From positions 806,001 to 870,000 of the forward strand of contig JAJJXM010000006.1 of assembly GCA_024516155.1 (NCBI GenBank): a DNA stretch of 64,000 bases. The letters run 5' to 3'. The notes under the pieces are model-generated. The model saw only the letters and a program-made list of their open reading frames with translations. It had not been told where the DNA came from and made no database searches. This DNA comes from Pyronema omphalodes. Its lineage: Eukaryota; Ascomycota; Pezizomycetes; Pezizales; Pyronemataceae. The position numbers were made by a program, and so were the translations under genes. Positions 12,541-25,714 of this stretch are shown one piece after another (positions within the stretch are counted from its first letter, which is position 1; each line of letters starts with the position of its first letter).

Positions 12541-15500
12541 TTTAAATAATTGTTAAATTTATTTTCCTCCGAAAGAGCGGGGGGGGGGGGAGCCGAATGT
12601 CACCATGACAAAAAGCTCCTGATACATACATAGAGAGGTGAGAAATGCACTTTTCTTTTTTTTTGTTGCGCATGCAGCGGCGGCGCGACGGCTACCAGGA
12701 TCTAGGGCGCGAATCCAAAAGCTGTTTGCTGCATATACAGGACAAGGAGTAGTTTGGAAAGTGGCCCCCACCCGGGTCGATCACGCAAAAATGGGGCCCT
12801 CTTTTTGTTCTTTTTTTTTGTTTTTTTGAAGAAGACGGGTTAGTACATACAGGATAAGACAGGGCTGTACGGAAGGCCACGGCTGTCATGCGTAATTCTG
12901 TAGATCATGACTCGTTTTATTGAAAAAGAAATCACGGAGACTTTGACATATGACTTCTTTGGTTGACTCTTTCAGAATAGAATCTTGTTCAGATGGTTCC
13001 TGTCCATTTTTATTCCATCGGAGCGTTAGACTGCATCTTTTGTAAACGCAACTGGGGGCTCTACCTAGTGAACTAGGCTGCGAGGATGGAGAAGGGGGTG
13101 GGACGGGGGGAGGTCTCGAGTTATCACTTGTCATGCAAGCATACTGCAAGTCACCCAACTTCGATATATTATCTGCATGATGTATGCGCATGCACCCCAA
13201 CTTTCTGCAATCCTCATTTTAGTGTGGCTGTACCGTATGTATACCTGCGAACTAACAAAATGATCGCCAGCCCTAAATGCCATTATTAATTAAATGAAAA
13301 AAAAATGAATAAAGCTGAAATCCAGCAAATAAAATGGATAATTCCATGGCGCCTTACCGAAAATGGTATTCCGGGAATTTTGAAAAATAAAATAATTGTG
13401 TTCAGCCGTCATAATTCATACTTCCAAGCCGTCATAACCACACCCCTCGAACCACACTGGTCGGAGAAAGTTTCCGTTTCTAAATAACCTCCGTGTTTAT
13501 TGTGCGGGCCACTTGATCGTGGGATCTTTTTTCTCCGGTCGTTAGATACTGAAGAGGGGATGGGGAAGCGGTTATTAAAAAAAACGTTGAGAAATGGAAG
13601 AACTGAAATGACAGCGGGGAACATCCGAAGGGTGTTTTTTTTTAATGCGAGATGGCGGTTGTGTGGGGGTTAACGAGATCTTCTCGCCAAAATAAGTGGC
13701 AAACATTCTACAAGACGGCTGATGTTTAATCAGTTCAGAGGCGGCGGCGCAGTATCCGCAAGAGGGGCAAAAAGATAACCTTAGGATAACGGAGATGTGA
13801 AATTCCATATATAGCTGCCAAGTCTAAAAATGACAAATTTGAGATTTCGGACGGTTATACAGGCGATCTGGAAATAGTAGGACCACCTGTCGCCGTTACA
13901 AGAGACATCGCGATGCCTGGGTTGTAACGTCGGACAATCTAGAATCGTCTTTTGGTACTGTCATACTGTTTGAAGATTAACATCAATATCCATCCTGTCA
14001 GAAGTTTACCCCACCTTTCAGCATTTTATGTACCGGTGGGATGCCTGTAGATGGGCGTTTATCGGCAAAATGATACCAAAGTAGAAAAATATCTATTAAA
14101 CGGCGAATAATATCAGTTCAACGGTTTGTAATTTAAAGAAAAGTATGGGATATGATACTTGTGTGCCGTTTCCTACCGAGTCATCGAGACATTCCGAATG
14201 ATCATTGTCAGAGTAGATTAAGCTCACAAAAGCCGCTGGTACAAAGTTTAGAAATCGCTTATACTTGCATCTTCTATTCGATAAGGTAGATAGGGCCCCA
14301 CACTCTTACAGAGCAGTGTTGAGGTTGAAGGTCGCAGAGAAATCGGTCGTACTTCCTTCGAAAGTCCGGATTACCCTCCAGATCTATCATCCACCAAAAA
14401 GTGACTGATGCAAGGTGTCACAAGCCATAGCTCCGTCTTCCTCCGTCCTCGAATTTGTGAAGTGAGGGAAGACTATGACGATGTTTCGCATCTGTACTCT
14501 TCATATCTTGGCACGTTACAGAGCCACGTGGAGGTCCAGACCCTAGGGGGGGGTATATCAAAAAGAGCTTCCTGGAAATTCATAGCGCATTACACGATGG
14601 TCAATATGCCACTATTTGTGTGACAAATCTCTAATGAATATGAGAAATCAATATGCAATATTGCATCAGTCTCTAATTTCCATCTCGACGTTGTTCGAAA
14701 AGTTCTTCTGCCTTGGAAGTTAGGCCATAACCCAAGTCCTAAAGGCTTCAGACTTCAGAGTTTTCGATACCAACGGATGTCTTCCGATCCCCCAGGGTCC
14801 TCTAGGGTTCACTTTCTCAGGAAGCCGAAGCTCGTAAGACCCTCTAATGTCAGCCAAGGTACCGATGATGCCTTCGATGAGTCGATGACAATCCGTTAGC
14901 TCCATATACGATCTATGAACCGCTATGGTCTTTCCACAATTAAATCCGAGAAGCGCTATACCTGGTATGGTTTAGACTTTTAACGAATTTATCCGAACCA
15001 GAGGCTGCAGAGGCTGCATAACAGACCGCAGAATAATCTGCAGAACAAAGAATCCGCCGCGACATGCGCATAGACCTGCAGAATTATCCACCGGTTCAAC
15101 ACCTTTTGAAGTAAATTGGATGCATAACTATAGCTTTAACGCATGTACGATTCTTCCATCCGATCCTGTTACCTGCATTCTGTACGTCTGGAATTCATTG
15201 TATTGAGGGTTAATATAAAATCCCCTCGACAAGATGGGATGCAATCATATGGGTACATAATCCATCTGCAGGCTCGTATAGTTGTAAATTCTGCACATGG
15301 TAGCTCTTCAGCCAGAGTTTCATTTCCTCGGCTTGGATGTGTGGTATTCTACACAGTGTATCGTAGCCATACCATCAATACCATCCATAGCTTTTTGATC
15401 CGCTGTTCTTTTTTGCAGGGCATAAAGCAGGGTCCTTGATTTTGATGTGCAATATGCATCTAAACTATCTAACATGTCGATGCATCTAAGATTTCTTGGC

Positions 15501-15640
15501 CGAGTAGTCGTGATTGATTAGGGTATTCTGTGAGAACGGATTTCGGCTTCCATGAACTACTTTAGAGTAGGCTTTATTGAACCGATCAATGAGCTATCGG
15601 AGCTTTTCCGATCGAGCTGTACTCGGGTGTTTCGTCAAGT
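12541..15640. other. intergenic, no supported gene
   Basis: Unique sequence with a 12-nt G tract at 12579-12590 and several short T runs. A 61-codon minus-strand frame at 14720-14905 starts with ATG and has a plausible composition, but is too short and isolated to call. I see no RNA gene or repeat boundary here. Confidence 0.5.
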
Positions 15641-15644
15641 ATGA

Positions 15645-15885
15645 TGCAACCCATACAATGCCTACATACATAGCAACAACACCACCATCATTTGGGTGAA
15701 GGATTAAGAACCCTATGATAGTCAATTTTAACTATAATCATCAAAAGATGTTTGGTGGTTCGTAGAAGGTGATGGTCTTGGCATTTACTTCTGTATGTGG
15801 AAAAAAGTCGGGTGTGGTGATACAACAGAGTGCCGGACTTACTCTTGTACCGGAATACACAAATACAAGCGGATCGCTTGCTATC
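15645..15885. repeat. diverged dispersed repeat, copy 1
   Basis: This segment aligns collinearly with 56645-56890. Shared landmarks in the same order are acccatacaat, ccctat.atag, taatcatcaaaagat followed by tttggt, gtcttgg.atttct, a gaaaaa..gt.gg block, gtgat.caa.acag, and a final ga.tacaca. The copies differ by many substitutions and small indels. No protein is evident in either. It is probably an old transposon relic, with C:G to T:A decay possible. Confidence 0.6.
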
Positions 15886-18347
15886 GACTATCGATTCACC
15901 GCTAAGGTTTCCATGATGCCGATAGCGGAGCTAGTGTTGATACAAACAGAAACACCGAACAAATCGATGTATGACATCGAGTATACCTCCTTTCATTCCG
16001 TATTCTTAGACATCCGTACCTTCGGAACCTCCAAGCGTGTTCGATGCCGATCAACATATCGATCTTGAGGAGTGTTTAGGATGCGGTGAAGATGTTGATA
16101 CCTCATTTTTCAAACCGCTAGGGGAGAACTGCGGAATCAGCGAGAATCAGCTAGGTTAACGGTCCGTGATGGGATTTTTGTCAAGACTTGTCAAGACATT
16201 TTCAACTTGATGACGTCAATTTTCGCTTACCCGTAGCTATGGAATCTCCCTCATCGACGTGTATATGTCGATCGTGAAAGATTCCACTGTAACAGAATAC
16301 TATGATGTTATGATAAAGTCGATGTTAGAGTGAAACTCCCGTCAAATGCCCGTAAAACTCCGGAAAACTATAATAGTGCGTTGAAATTCTTCAGCACAAA
16401 AACATGACGTCGTCAAGTTTCGGATCTCTAACGAACCGTACCTTTCTCCACGTGGTTTTCAACCAGTGGGAACCAATGGGCATCGTCGGACGACCAATAG
16501 AACTCACAATCCCTCCTGGAGAGAGTCACAGTTTCAACCACAACCAACGAACGGCGAACGAGCGTAAGGCGACAAAGAAAGAAAGTCCGCATCAGAATCA
16601 AAGGCAGAACATTCCCTACATACACGTTTTTTACCTGATCCACAATACTCGCTTGAGTTTTTTTTTCGAAACTACAGGGTTAAACGTTTTATTTTTTTAT
16701 TGGGCATAGTCTTACTCTGTTGCTCTCCCGGGCCTGATTTTTTTTTACAGTACTTTAATTCGCCTTACTGCTTACGACTTATCATGACTTACTCTAGACT
16801 CGGATCCTCGGCGCGGTGAACTGGTGGATCCGGTCGGTTCGTATTGGAATCCGCCCTGCCTCGCTTGCAATTGTTTACCATGCCTTGTCTCGCCCGCCTT
16901 GCCTTGCCCTGCGCCGAAGGTAAGCAAATGGTTACAGGGAAGAGAAAGGATATACGAATTTAAAGGCAACCAAAGTCAGCGGTGCGGTAAATACCGTGAC
17001 GTCTGTCGGACGTCCATTTATGTAAGGAATTTTAGTAGCTTATTTGATTTCTGAAACCAAACATCGTGAAACAGCATTCCAACTAAACATGGGGTTCTAA
17101 TGTTTCGCCACAGCTGCCAAAAATTCAGCCACGGGCCAAAAAAGCCGGTAATTCTAGGGAAAGTTGAAGCTTTCACGGATTATGACGGAAGCCAGGAAAA
17201 ACCATTATCAGTAGATACGGCATGTACATACCCATCTGTAGAGAGGGGTAAGATAGTAATGGTAAGATAACACCCTTCATCCGCTTACACTTACCGCGTG
17301 CGCACAATATGATAGGCCATTAATAATATCATGAGTTATGCGAGCGAAGTGTTCTAGTCCGTCAAAAAACTGCACCTAGATTATGTATGCTGAACCACAG
17401 ACCCTGGAACCGTTTGCTCAAGGGCATATTTTAGGGATCCTCAAAGAACTGCAAAGCTGACTGGGATGGGTCAAAAGCTCCAGGTTCAATGCATTTTTAG
17501 GTTCTGTCAACCCGATATTATCCTTGACGCTGATTGGTTTGATGTTTTCATGGTTGTAGCGAGAAGTTAGATGTCAGAACTGGGGGAGGGGAGGGGCGCT
17601 GAAATCCGCTAAAACAAACTCGACCCTGGGGCCTGTCTGTCATCCCATCCATCCATCCCGTCTTGCGGAGTTCCTGGAGGATCTCTATATTCTTACACTC
17701 ACCAAACGTGTTCGAATACACCAAATTTTAAAACCGGCGATATTTTTACTAGTAGTATTTTTTTATTCTTTCCCTTTTATTTATTAATTTTTATTTTGCT
17801 GCACAACCGTTATCTGCGCTGCGCGTTACTAAAATTAACTACCACATCCACTCGGAGAACTTTGATCCGTCTAGACGTGGATTACAAGCGGCGGTGAAGA
17901 GAGGGCTCAGGGAAGGGCGGGGATATATCGTCATCGTCCGGATATGCGGTCCCTTGATACTTGTGTATCCCAGGTGCGGAGTAAACCAGCAGCAGCAGCA
18001 GCACCAACACCACCATAGACAAAGTTCAAATTCTACATACCGCCGACAGACACCAACAAAAAAAAAACAGGGCGACTAATTATTATACCCTAAAGTACAT
18101 CTCAGTTCAAAATCTACCTACCATAGCTATGAGTCCATGGCCGCTCCAAGGAATTTTATCCCCTAATCTCCATGGCGAAAAGTTAAAAGTCTATAGTGCA
18201 CCGTGCCTATACAATAAAATACAGTACACACATATAACATGCATGGCTCTGGCTTGTATAGTCTCTGGATAGCTTGGACATTTTGGATAGCTTAGATGGG
18301 GATATGTACAGTCGACTCGGGTTATAAGGATACTATCTATAAGAATA
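15886..18347. other. intergenic, no supported gene
   Basis: No supported gene. A 101-codon frame from ATG at 16404 runs into T-rich low-complexity sequence and shows no family signature. A short CAG/CAC run lies at about 17990-18015. From about 17.5 kb onward simple-sequence density rises. Confidence 0.5.
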
Positions 18348-18471
18348 CCCACTGTAGAAGGGTACCTGCCGCGGTCCCGACGGTTTTTGTATGGGAATTA
18401 AGGGTATCACAGTGTACTAGAATATCCTTATGAAAATGCCGAAAATTTGTATGGTACCCTTATACAGTGGG
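18348..18471. repeat. 124-bp element with 19-bp inverted ends
   Basis: The arms 18348-18366 and 18453-18471 are complementary at 18 of 19 positions, reading cccactgta(g/t)aagggtacc inward from each end. The interior (about 86 bp) includes cggtcccgacgg. A related structure follows at 18598-18667. The element lacks a convincing target duplication, so MITE identity is only possible. Confidence 0.65.
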
Positions 18472-18482
18472 GCAGCTGGTGA

Positions 18483-18522
18483 TGTGGCTATAGTGCAATT
18501 TGTGTGGCTATGGTGCAATTTG
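18483..18522. repeat. 20-bp tandem duplication
   Basis: Two adjacent copies of a 20-bp unit beginning tgtggcta and ending gcaatttg, differing at one position. Confidence 0.85.
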
Positions 18523-18597
18523 TGTGGCGCTAGGACTCCACTTACCTCCGCACTACCCCAGATCTGTGCATCTCGATCAATCACTCGTGCCAAGCCC

Positions 18598-18667
18598 CTC
18601 GGTCTTTAAGAATATACATCATATAAGGGTACACCCCTTCGGTCCCGGCGTACCCTTATAGACCGAG
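18598..18667. repeat. nested hairpin related to 18348-18471
   Basis: An inner perfect 11-bp inverted repeat (tataagggtac at 18622-18632, gtacccttata at 18650-18660) sits inside a second pair (ctcggtct at 18598-18605, agaccgag at 18660-18667). The loop contains cttcggtcccggcg, similar to the interior of the preceding element. Further ggtaccc/aagctat repeats follow to about 18850. Confidence 0.65.
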
Positions 18668-18850
18668 TCGACTGTAGGTAGCTTGGATGGATATGTACAT
18701 AGCAGCTAACTTTGTGTCGATAAAAGATCTACAGTTTAGCCCTGTGAAAAAAAGCCACACTTATCCTAGGCCCTATATAGTAGTAGGGTACCCAAGCTAT
18801 ATACAGGCAGTACCCAAGCTATATACCCAAGCTATGTAACCAAGCTACAG

Positions 18851-20280
18851 TAGCATGTATCTAAGGAGCGATCTAAGACTCTTAAGCCCATGTACATACA
18901 TAAACTAACCTCTCCTCCGCGCAGTCCGCTAATTATAATAGCGGCGGTGATCAGCGCATCAGTAGTAGCTGGCGGTAAAGAAGTAAAGCTTTGTGGCTTG
19001 AAGCCTTGAAGCTCAGCTTTCGGCGTTTCTGCCTCGTCTCATGTATAGTGACTAATGATCGGTGGATTCGCGGTGTGCGGGGATATCTCGAATCGAGATG
19101 TTTTTAGCTTTTCAACTTGTTAATGTCGTTACGGGCAGTTATGATGTACCATATGTATGATTTTATGAGCTTTGTAATTAATTATATGAACAGTAACTAC
19201 AGTTAGTTGGTTAGTTAGTCAAGGAGTTAGTTGGCTAGCTTTGCCTTATATGTATGTACACCATAGATACCGAAGATGTTATTCCTCGGAGACTGTAGGC
19301 TGTAGGCTGAAGACTGTAGATGTTATTCCTCGGAGATTGTGTATAGACAGGAGTAAGCCGACTTGGCGGCTTTATGCCTTTCATCTGTGACATCCTATAC
19401 TTTCCATCATCAGTTGATAACAAAAAAAACCCAAACAGCAAATTTTTTGTTTTAAAATTAATTACCGTATCTGTACCTACCAGCGAGCACTGTATCTAGC
19501 ACTGAACACACACATATCGGGTATAGATATAGCCCGCTGCCCACCATAGCGAGTCCAAAGTCTTGACAGCGCCAAGCCAAGCCAAGACAGATTAGGTCAA
19601 GCCCATGTGCTAAAATACCCCACTTCACCTAGGGACTCACCTACCTACCTACCTACATCACCACCTACATACACATCGCGACTCGCTACATATCTCCTTA
19701 ATATCTTATACCATATATACTAAAATATCCCTTCCATCCACGGTATAGTAGTGTATATGGTGGCATGTACCACAAATCTATAGAAGAAAATATGATGGAA
19801 ACTATGAGACATAGAGGTAGACATAACCATAGCCTGCATATAGACCAAAGTGTGAAGAACAGGGCTATGTAGCTTATCGATTTTCTCGGTTCACTACGTA
19901 TATAGATAGATAAGTAACCATGATACCCTACCCTACCCTATCTTTCTTAATACATAGTTATCTATGCATGATTTTTCAGTTAAAGCGCCCGTTGCTAGCT
20001 TCAGCCCCAGTCCCAGCCTCAGCTCAACTACATAATCTCTCTCTCTCTACCCATCTCTATCTTCGCGTCTACATAACAGTCAATATCAAGCCCAACCCAT
20101 ATTCCGCACCCTATATCATCATCATCATGATCATGATCATAATAACCCTCCATGGCTTAAGATTCATTAATATGCCTTACTATATGCAACTAGTAAAGCT
20201 GCGTTGCGCTTAGGTATGATGATGATGAGGTGCAGTAGTGTGGCCGGGGTGATGGTGGGGAGGGGAGGGGGGTAGCTGCT
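18851..20280. other. intergenic with short microsatellites
   Basis: No gene. Simple repeats include (CTAC)n near 19639-19660, (ATC)n and (ATGATC)n near 20118-20142, and an interrupted GTTAGTT run at about 19200-19230. Confidence 0.6.
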
Positions 20281-20470
20281 GCTGCTATGGGGATAGAGGT
20301 GGTGGTGGTGGGGGGGGGGGGGGTAGAGGGGGGGTAGAGGGGGGGTAGAGGAGGGGATATAGCGCTCGTATGTTGCGAATGGATATGGGCTAAGAGCTTT
20401 GCTTTGATAATGGGGTAGTTGAGCAGGAGGAGGAGGAGGAGTAGGAGGAGGAGGAGGAGGGGGATAGGGA
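20281..20470. repeat. G-rich purine tract: poly(G), GGGGGTAGAG and GGA repeats
   Basis: The + strand is almost pure purine. It has a 14-nt G run at about 20310-20323, several GGGGGTAGAG-like units to 20352, then (GGA)n with one TAG interruption at 20424-20461. These tracts can form G-quadruplex or triplex DNA, which is inference from composition. Apparent Arg-rich or Pro-rich frames across it are artefacts. Confidence 0.9.
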
Positions 20471-20545
20471 TGGTATACATAGAAAAACTACAATATACAA
20501 TGCTACAGTATATTTTTCGTTATTATACCATTTTCTGCGTTGATC

Positions 20546-20578
20546 TAGGCTTCGGCTTCGGCTTCGGCTTCGGCTTCG
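20546..20578. repeat. hexanucleotide (GGCTTC)n
   Basis: Five tandem copies of GGCTTC, immediately 3' of a 160-bp AT-richer stretch. Confidence 0.9.
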
Positions 20579-20784
20579 TTACGTTCTGCTGTGTTGAAGA
20601 AGCCCTGTCTGCCTGCCTGCCTGCCATGGTGTCAGGCTCAGTATGGTTACAACTTACAAGGTCGCTAGATTAGTAGCGATGCAGATGTAATACAGTAGAA
20701 TGTAAGGGCAGACAAGACATGAAGAAATATTTATGTATGTATATATGCACCATACATAGCGGGGAAATGCGACGGGGATTAAGC

Positions 20785-20828
20785 TAAGGTAAGCTAAGGT
20801 AAGGTAAGGTAAGGAAAGGTAAAGTAAG
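20785..20828. repeat. (AAGGT)n pentanucleotide run
   Basis: AAGCTAAGGT units grade into AAGGT units. The array is short and degenerate at both ends. Confidence 0.8.
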
Positions 20829-21614
20829 GGAGAAAGCGCAGAAATCACTAATGATAATGATGTAATGATGGAATGATGTAATGGTGCTGCGGAGAACGTT
20901 GGGTGGAAGAAGAAGAAATGAATAAACGGGAGGATGGGAGGAATGAAGAGATGAACTGCTTTTGGTTTGATTTTTGTTTTTGAGGGTTTGAGGTTTTTTG
21001 AAGCGCCGGTGGTGGATTGCGGGTTGCGGGAGGGTTGTACATCGCTGGTTGTGCATGGATTAATGGTGGAATAGACGATGGAATAAATGATGGAATAAGA
21101 ATATAACGTGTACGGTGTGGAAATGTACCTTATAACCCATAACTTTCAGCTACAATCTACAGATAAAATTAAATACAATTAACTTATCATCATCAGAAAT
21201 CTCATTTATATATGTATATACGGGTAACATCAATTTAATGGTGCTAAGGATGAAGATGAGTTACTATAATATAATATACAGCTACAGCTACAGCTACACA
21301 ACACCACCCTATACTATACAATACTCTCCATAACTCAACCCATTCAACTACTTTATCTTATATATTAATTTTCTATTCATTTTTTCCAATTTCCAAAGGC
21401 CCGAAGTTTCGGACTGCATCTTTCAATCTCTGAACCTCTAATAATTCTCGACCAAAAAATAAACAAACAAGAAAAAAAAGAAAAGAAAACAGATCATACT
21501 CCTCCATCTCTCCATCCCAGCTAACCGTAATCCATAAATAACCCAAGTCGAATAACCCAGGACTCAGGACTCAACATCCCAACCCCCAAAATTCCTTCCA
21601 CATTCCATCCCTTG

Positions 21615-21653
21615 TATCTATCATATCTATCATATCTATCATATCTATCATAC
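21615..21653. repeat. 10-bp repeat (TATCTATCAT)n
   Basis: About four tandem copies of TATCTATCAT. The neighbourhood to 22020 is also simple: CCATCC-rich blocks at 21711-21745 and 21800-21955, and an 8-bp ACTCACAT array at about 21985-22015. Confidence 0.9.
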
Positions 21654-22335
21654 ATGATAAAACGCCCACAAGTCACAAGATAAAAGTTACAAGTTACAAT
21701 ATCCCATCTCATCCCATCCTATCCCATTCCATCCTATCCTATCTCATCCTATAATACCAAAGTGCCCGCTACAATTCACATCTATCCCCATCATCCCAGA
21801 TCTGTACATGACCCATCCACCCATGCACCCATGCACCCATCTACATCTCCTGACACTATACCCATTCCTCTCATCTCATCTCTCATCTCTCTCTCTCATG
21901 TCTCATCTCTCTCATCAATCCATCCTGCCATCAATCCATCCATCCATCCCTCCTGCCTTAGATACTAAGACTCTCCAGATACTCAAATACTCACATACTC
22001 ACATACTCACATACTTCAGATACTATCCCAAATCTCGATATCTGTTCAAGATCTATATATCAAGTCAGCCCTGATCCCTCAGTCTTCAACCATCAGATTT
22101 CAGCCATGAATACCCCTTACTTACTTTTTTAAAAAAAAGAGGGGAACTTGGATAGATGGATGGATGGATAAATGATTGATTCCCTTGCTTTATTTATTCA
22201 CTTACATCTTACTGAGAACTTAGAACTTGGAACTTGGAACTTTGTGTTACTGAGAACTTTGTGTTACTGAAGTTTGAAGTTAGAAGTGAGAAGTTCACTT
22301 GAACCAGCTAGATCCACTATCGCCAGATGATAATC

Positions 22336-22505
22336 CAGGAAGCCATCCAGGAAGCCATCCAGGAAGCCATCGGCAAAATACGAAGCCATCGCCTTATCAT
22401 CATCCACGAAACCTGGAAGCCCAGAAGCCCAGAAGCCCAGAAGCCCAGAAGCCTAGGAAGCCCAGAATCCATCGCCATATCGCCATATCGCCATATCGCC
22501 ATATC
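22336..22505. repeat. three adjacent minisatellites (12, 8 and 8-bp units)
   Basis: In order: about three copies of AGGAAGCCATCC (22336-22370), four to five copies of AAGCCCAG (22416-22450), and four copies of CGCCATAT (22470-22503). The units share AAGCC/GCCAT words, which suggests they evolved from one another. Confidence 0.9.
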
Positions 22506-24837
22506 ATCCACGAAGCCATCAGAGATTCATGAGGAGTTTGTTTTAGTTATTATTTTCTTCATGTAAATGGAAGATAGTAGTTATTACCAATAAGGGAATC
22601 CACTGTAATCAATCAATCATCAAGTGGATAAATAATCATCAAGTAAGCAAAAACTTAAAATTCCCCAGCATCATCATAGATATAGCTAGCTATAGCATAT
22701 AAACTTCATCATGTCATGTCAAGTCCTAATCGTCTTCATCTTCATCTCCAGTCTCAGTCCCCACCAAGCAAAACACCAATCTTTTATCCTCATCATAATC
22801 CTATCAATCGTATCAATCTTATCAATCCTCATCCCCATCATCCCCATCATCCCATTCCCATCAATCACCTTTATTTCCCAATCCTCATCATCCCCAGTCC
22901 CACCTCAAACCCCAAACCCCAATCCTCATCATAACCCTACCAATCCTACCAATCCTACCAACCCTACAAACCCTACCAGCAGCCTAACCTCTCATCCAAG
23001 CCGCCGCCTGCGACGCTCCAAATTGTGAAGCGTATCTTAGACCTATTCCGACAGCAGTTATTAGCATTTTTCGGGAAGGAAGGGGGGGGGGGGGGGGGGG
23101 GAGAGGGGGGGAAAATATAAACTGCTAAAAAAACGTAGGAGGAAGGAAGGAAGGAACGAAGGAACGAACGAAGGAAGGAGGGAAAATAACGTAGGAGCGG
23201 AAAAAACATACCAGTACTACCCATAGGGAAATACGAGACTAAATACCAAACCAGAGCGATGATTTGACATATAGCGGCTAGAAGCGTAAGGATTGTCGAA
23301 TGTAACTGTTGAGTTTTGCGTTAGTTTATTGTGGTGTGTAGAGATTAACAGAAAAGAGAAAACGGAAAAAAGAAAACGGAAAAATAAAAAATAGGCCCTT
23401 TTTTTCTTGACAGGAAATAAAAATAAAACCAAACAAAAACAAAATGAAATAAATAAAAATATGCATAGTGCATAATAAATAGTACATAGCACATAACCAC
23501 CAAGACTCCGCTATTAGTTATCGGGTATTATTCATAAAAAAACATAAGCCATCCCAAGACTTCGCTTTCCATCCCTTCTGTCTCTCTCTGTCTCGGGATC
23601 ATAATCATAATCATGACCGTGACTGTGACTGTGACAGTGACAAAAGTCACGCGATCAACCCGACTACGCATATCAACGTCCAGGGTCAGGGGAGCCGGGG
23701 AGTAGGGGTAGGGGGGGGGGGGGTCAGGGAAGCCGGGGTAGGGTAGGGGGGGGGGGGGGTAAGGAATATCAGGCACCACATTTCCTGCAGTCCGCAGTCT
23801 GCAGTTCGCAGTTCGCAGCTATATCCATGTATGGGTGTTATAAAGTGTAAGGGTAAGGTAAAGTAAAGGAAAATAACGTCCACCGCCAGACAGACAGACG
23901 GTAGTGCATATTATATCGATCTTCTAGGGGGGGGGGGGGGGGGGGGGAGGACGGAAGAAACATCCGTAGGATCGGTATGTTCCTAGCTCTGGTAGCTCTG
24001 GTTGTTCCAGTTGTTCCTAGCTCCGGTTGTTCCAGTTCCAGTGGTTCCAGTGGTTTATCGAAACAAACCAAAACAAACCAAAACAACCAGAACTACAGAG
24101 CAGTGTTTCGAATTTGCGAATTTTCTTTCAGGGGTATCAGGGGTATCTAGGGTTTCAGACCGCAAAGCCAAAATCAAAGCCAAAAAAAAAAAAACCCCCA
24201 TTTTTACACCCTATCCCAATCTTGGGTTTCGCTTCAAAAAGGAAAAGAAAAATCTCAACATACCCTCAAAGCACAAACCAGGGTAAAAAAGATACTTCCA
24301 AAATACGCAGCCGTAAACGGAAGTCTAGGTGTCGATAATAGATGCTTCACATAATTCATTGGACCTTGCAGGATCGCCCAGGAAGATAGGAACAGGAGGG
24401 AACCGACGGTCCAGCTGATAGATACGTTAGCGGAGGTTATGAAAATGATTGTTGTTGTTTTTTTTGGTAGATATTTTGGGGGCTTGGATGCTTGGATGCT
24501 TGGATGCTTGGATTCTTGGGTTGTGGAGGTAGGAAGTGGTTTATGACGTTGTATAGTGCAGATGGAGCTAGCTATCTAGCTATCTAGCTAGCAACTAGAC
24601 AAGGAAAACTAAGAAAAACAAAAAAAGAGTAATAAACCTCTTTTGTTTCTTTCCTTTTTCTCCAAAGAAAAAAAATATCAGGAGCTAGTATGGTTCATTA
24701 AAAAAAAAAAGCCACGCGGTCGGCGCTTTTCTGGAGATGATCTACTTTGCAGAAAGGGTAGAGCACCGGACCGGTCTTGAGAGGTCAACCCCTCTGTTCC
24801 TAGGAGGAACTATTGGAGGGGGGGGGGAGGTAGGTTG
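22506..24837. other. low-complexity intergenic block with poly(G) tracts
   Basis: No gene. G runs of about 13-21 nt lie at 23082-23101, 23711-23723, 23746-23759 and 23927-23947. A GAAG-type run lies at 23127-23178, a CCTACCAAT-type run at 22930-22975, and a GTGACT run near 23615-23640. CTTGGATG repeats occur near 24485-24512 and AGCTATCT repeats near 24565-24595. Confidence 0.75.
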
Positions 24838-24842
24838 AAAAA

Positions 24843-24909
24843 AGGAAACAAAAAGGAAACAAAAAGGAAACAAAAAGGAAACAAAAAGGAAACAAAAAGG
24901 AAACAAAAA
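24843..24909. repeat. 11-bp minisatellite (GGAAACAAAAA)n
   Basis: Six nearly perfect tandem copies of GGAAACAAAAA, flanked by a 10-nt G run at 24818-24827. Confidence 0.95.
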
Positions 24910-25700
24910 CGACGTAAGGCATCCTCCTGTCTTATCCTGAAGCTTCAAGGCTCAAGCCGAAAAAGCAATTCTCCAAAAGCAAAAAAAAAGCAGAGTAGAA
25001 CAGAACAGAACAGAACAGAGTAGAGGAAGGAGTAATATCACAGTAAAGAGAAAGGAAGTACTCACAGAACCGCAAACTTTCTCGGTCTCAAAGAAAGCAC
25101 AGGAAACAAAAAGAAACATATCACGAAACAAGCCGCAGCTCCAAGGTTACAAATCGTAAATGCGAGCATACGATCCCATCTACTCACTATTGGGGGGGGG
25201 GGGGGTCTGTTAGCTTGGTTCTTCTATAAAAAATGTTCGGAGGTTCCCAGGAAAATAATCTAGGAAGAGGTAGGAGGTGGGAGGTAGGAGGTAGGAGGTT
25301 CAAGATACAGAGCTGTAAATAAACACAAACGTATCACAGACACCCGAAGCTATCTTAAACTTCACCATATGAACACATCCGTATGATGAGGAACATCCCA
25401 TCTCCCCCCTCCCCCCCCCCCCCCCCCCCCCCAGGATAAGTTAAACTCACAATTCAACAACCCCCCCTCCTCCTCCACCACCTGTCTACCCTGCGCAGCA
25501 CCAGCCGTAGCATCCGTAGTAGTCGTAGGTAACCTAACATACCCCCCAGCAAAAGGATTTAACCCCGCAAGACGTGACGCGAAACTTGGAGGTCCCGTGC
25601 TGATCGCCGGTTCTTCGCGTCGTGTCCAGTTGAGCGTGTTGAGTTGTGTGCGGAAGGAGGCGGCGGCCATTGGGGCGGGGGTGCGGCGGGTTGGAGGGCG
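24910..25700. other. low-complexity intergenic block
   Basis: No supported gene. Contains (CAGAA)n at about 24998-25020, a 15-nt G run at 25191-25205, GGTAGGAG repeats near 25268-25298, and a C tract at 25411-25432. A G-rich tract begins near 25660. Confidence 0.7.
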
Positions 25701-25714
25701 GTGGAGGGTGCGGT

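Noticed and set aside
15769..16068. 99-codon plus-strand frame
   Set aside because: It begins within the diverged dispersed repeat and is not preserved as an open frame in the other copy.
22336..22505. Possible CRISPR-like array
   Set aside because: Directly tandem short units without unique spacers, in a eukaryotic genome.
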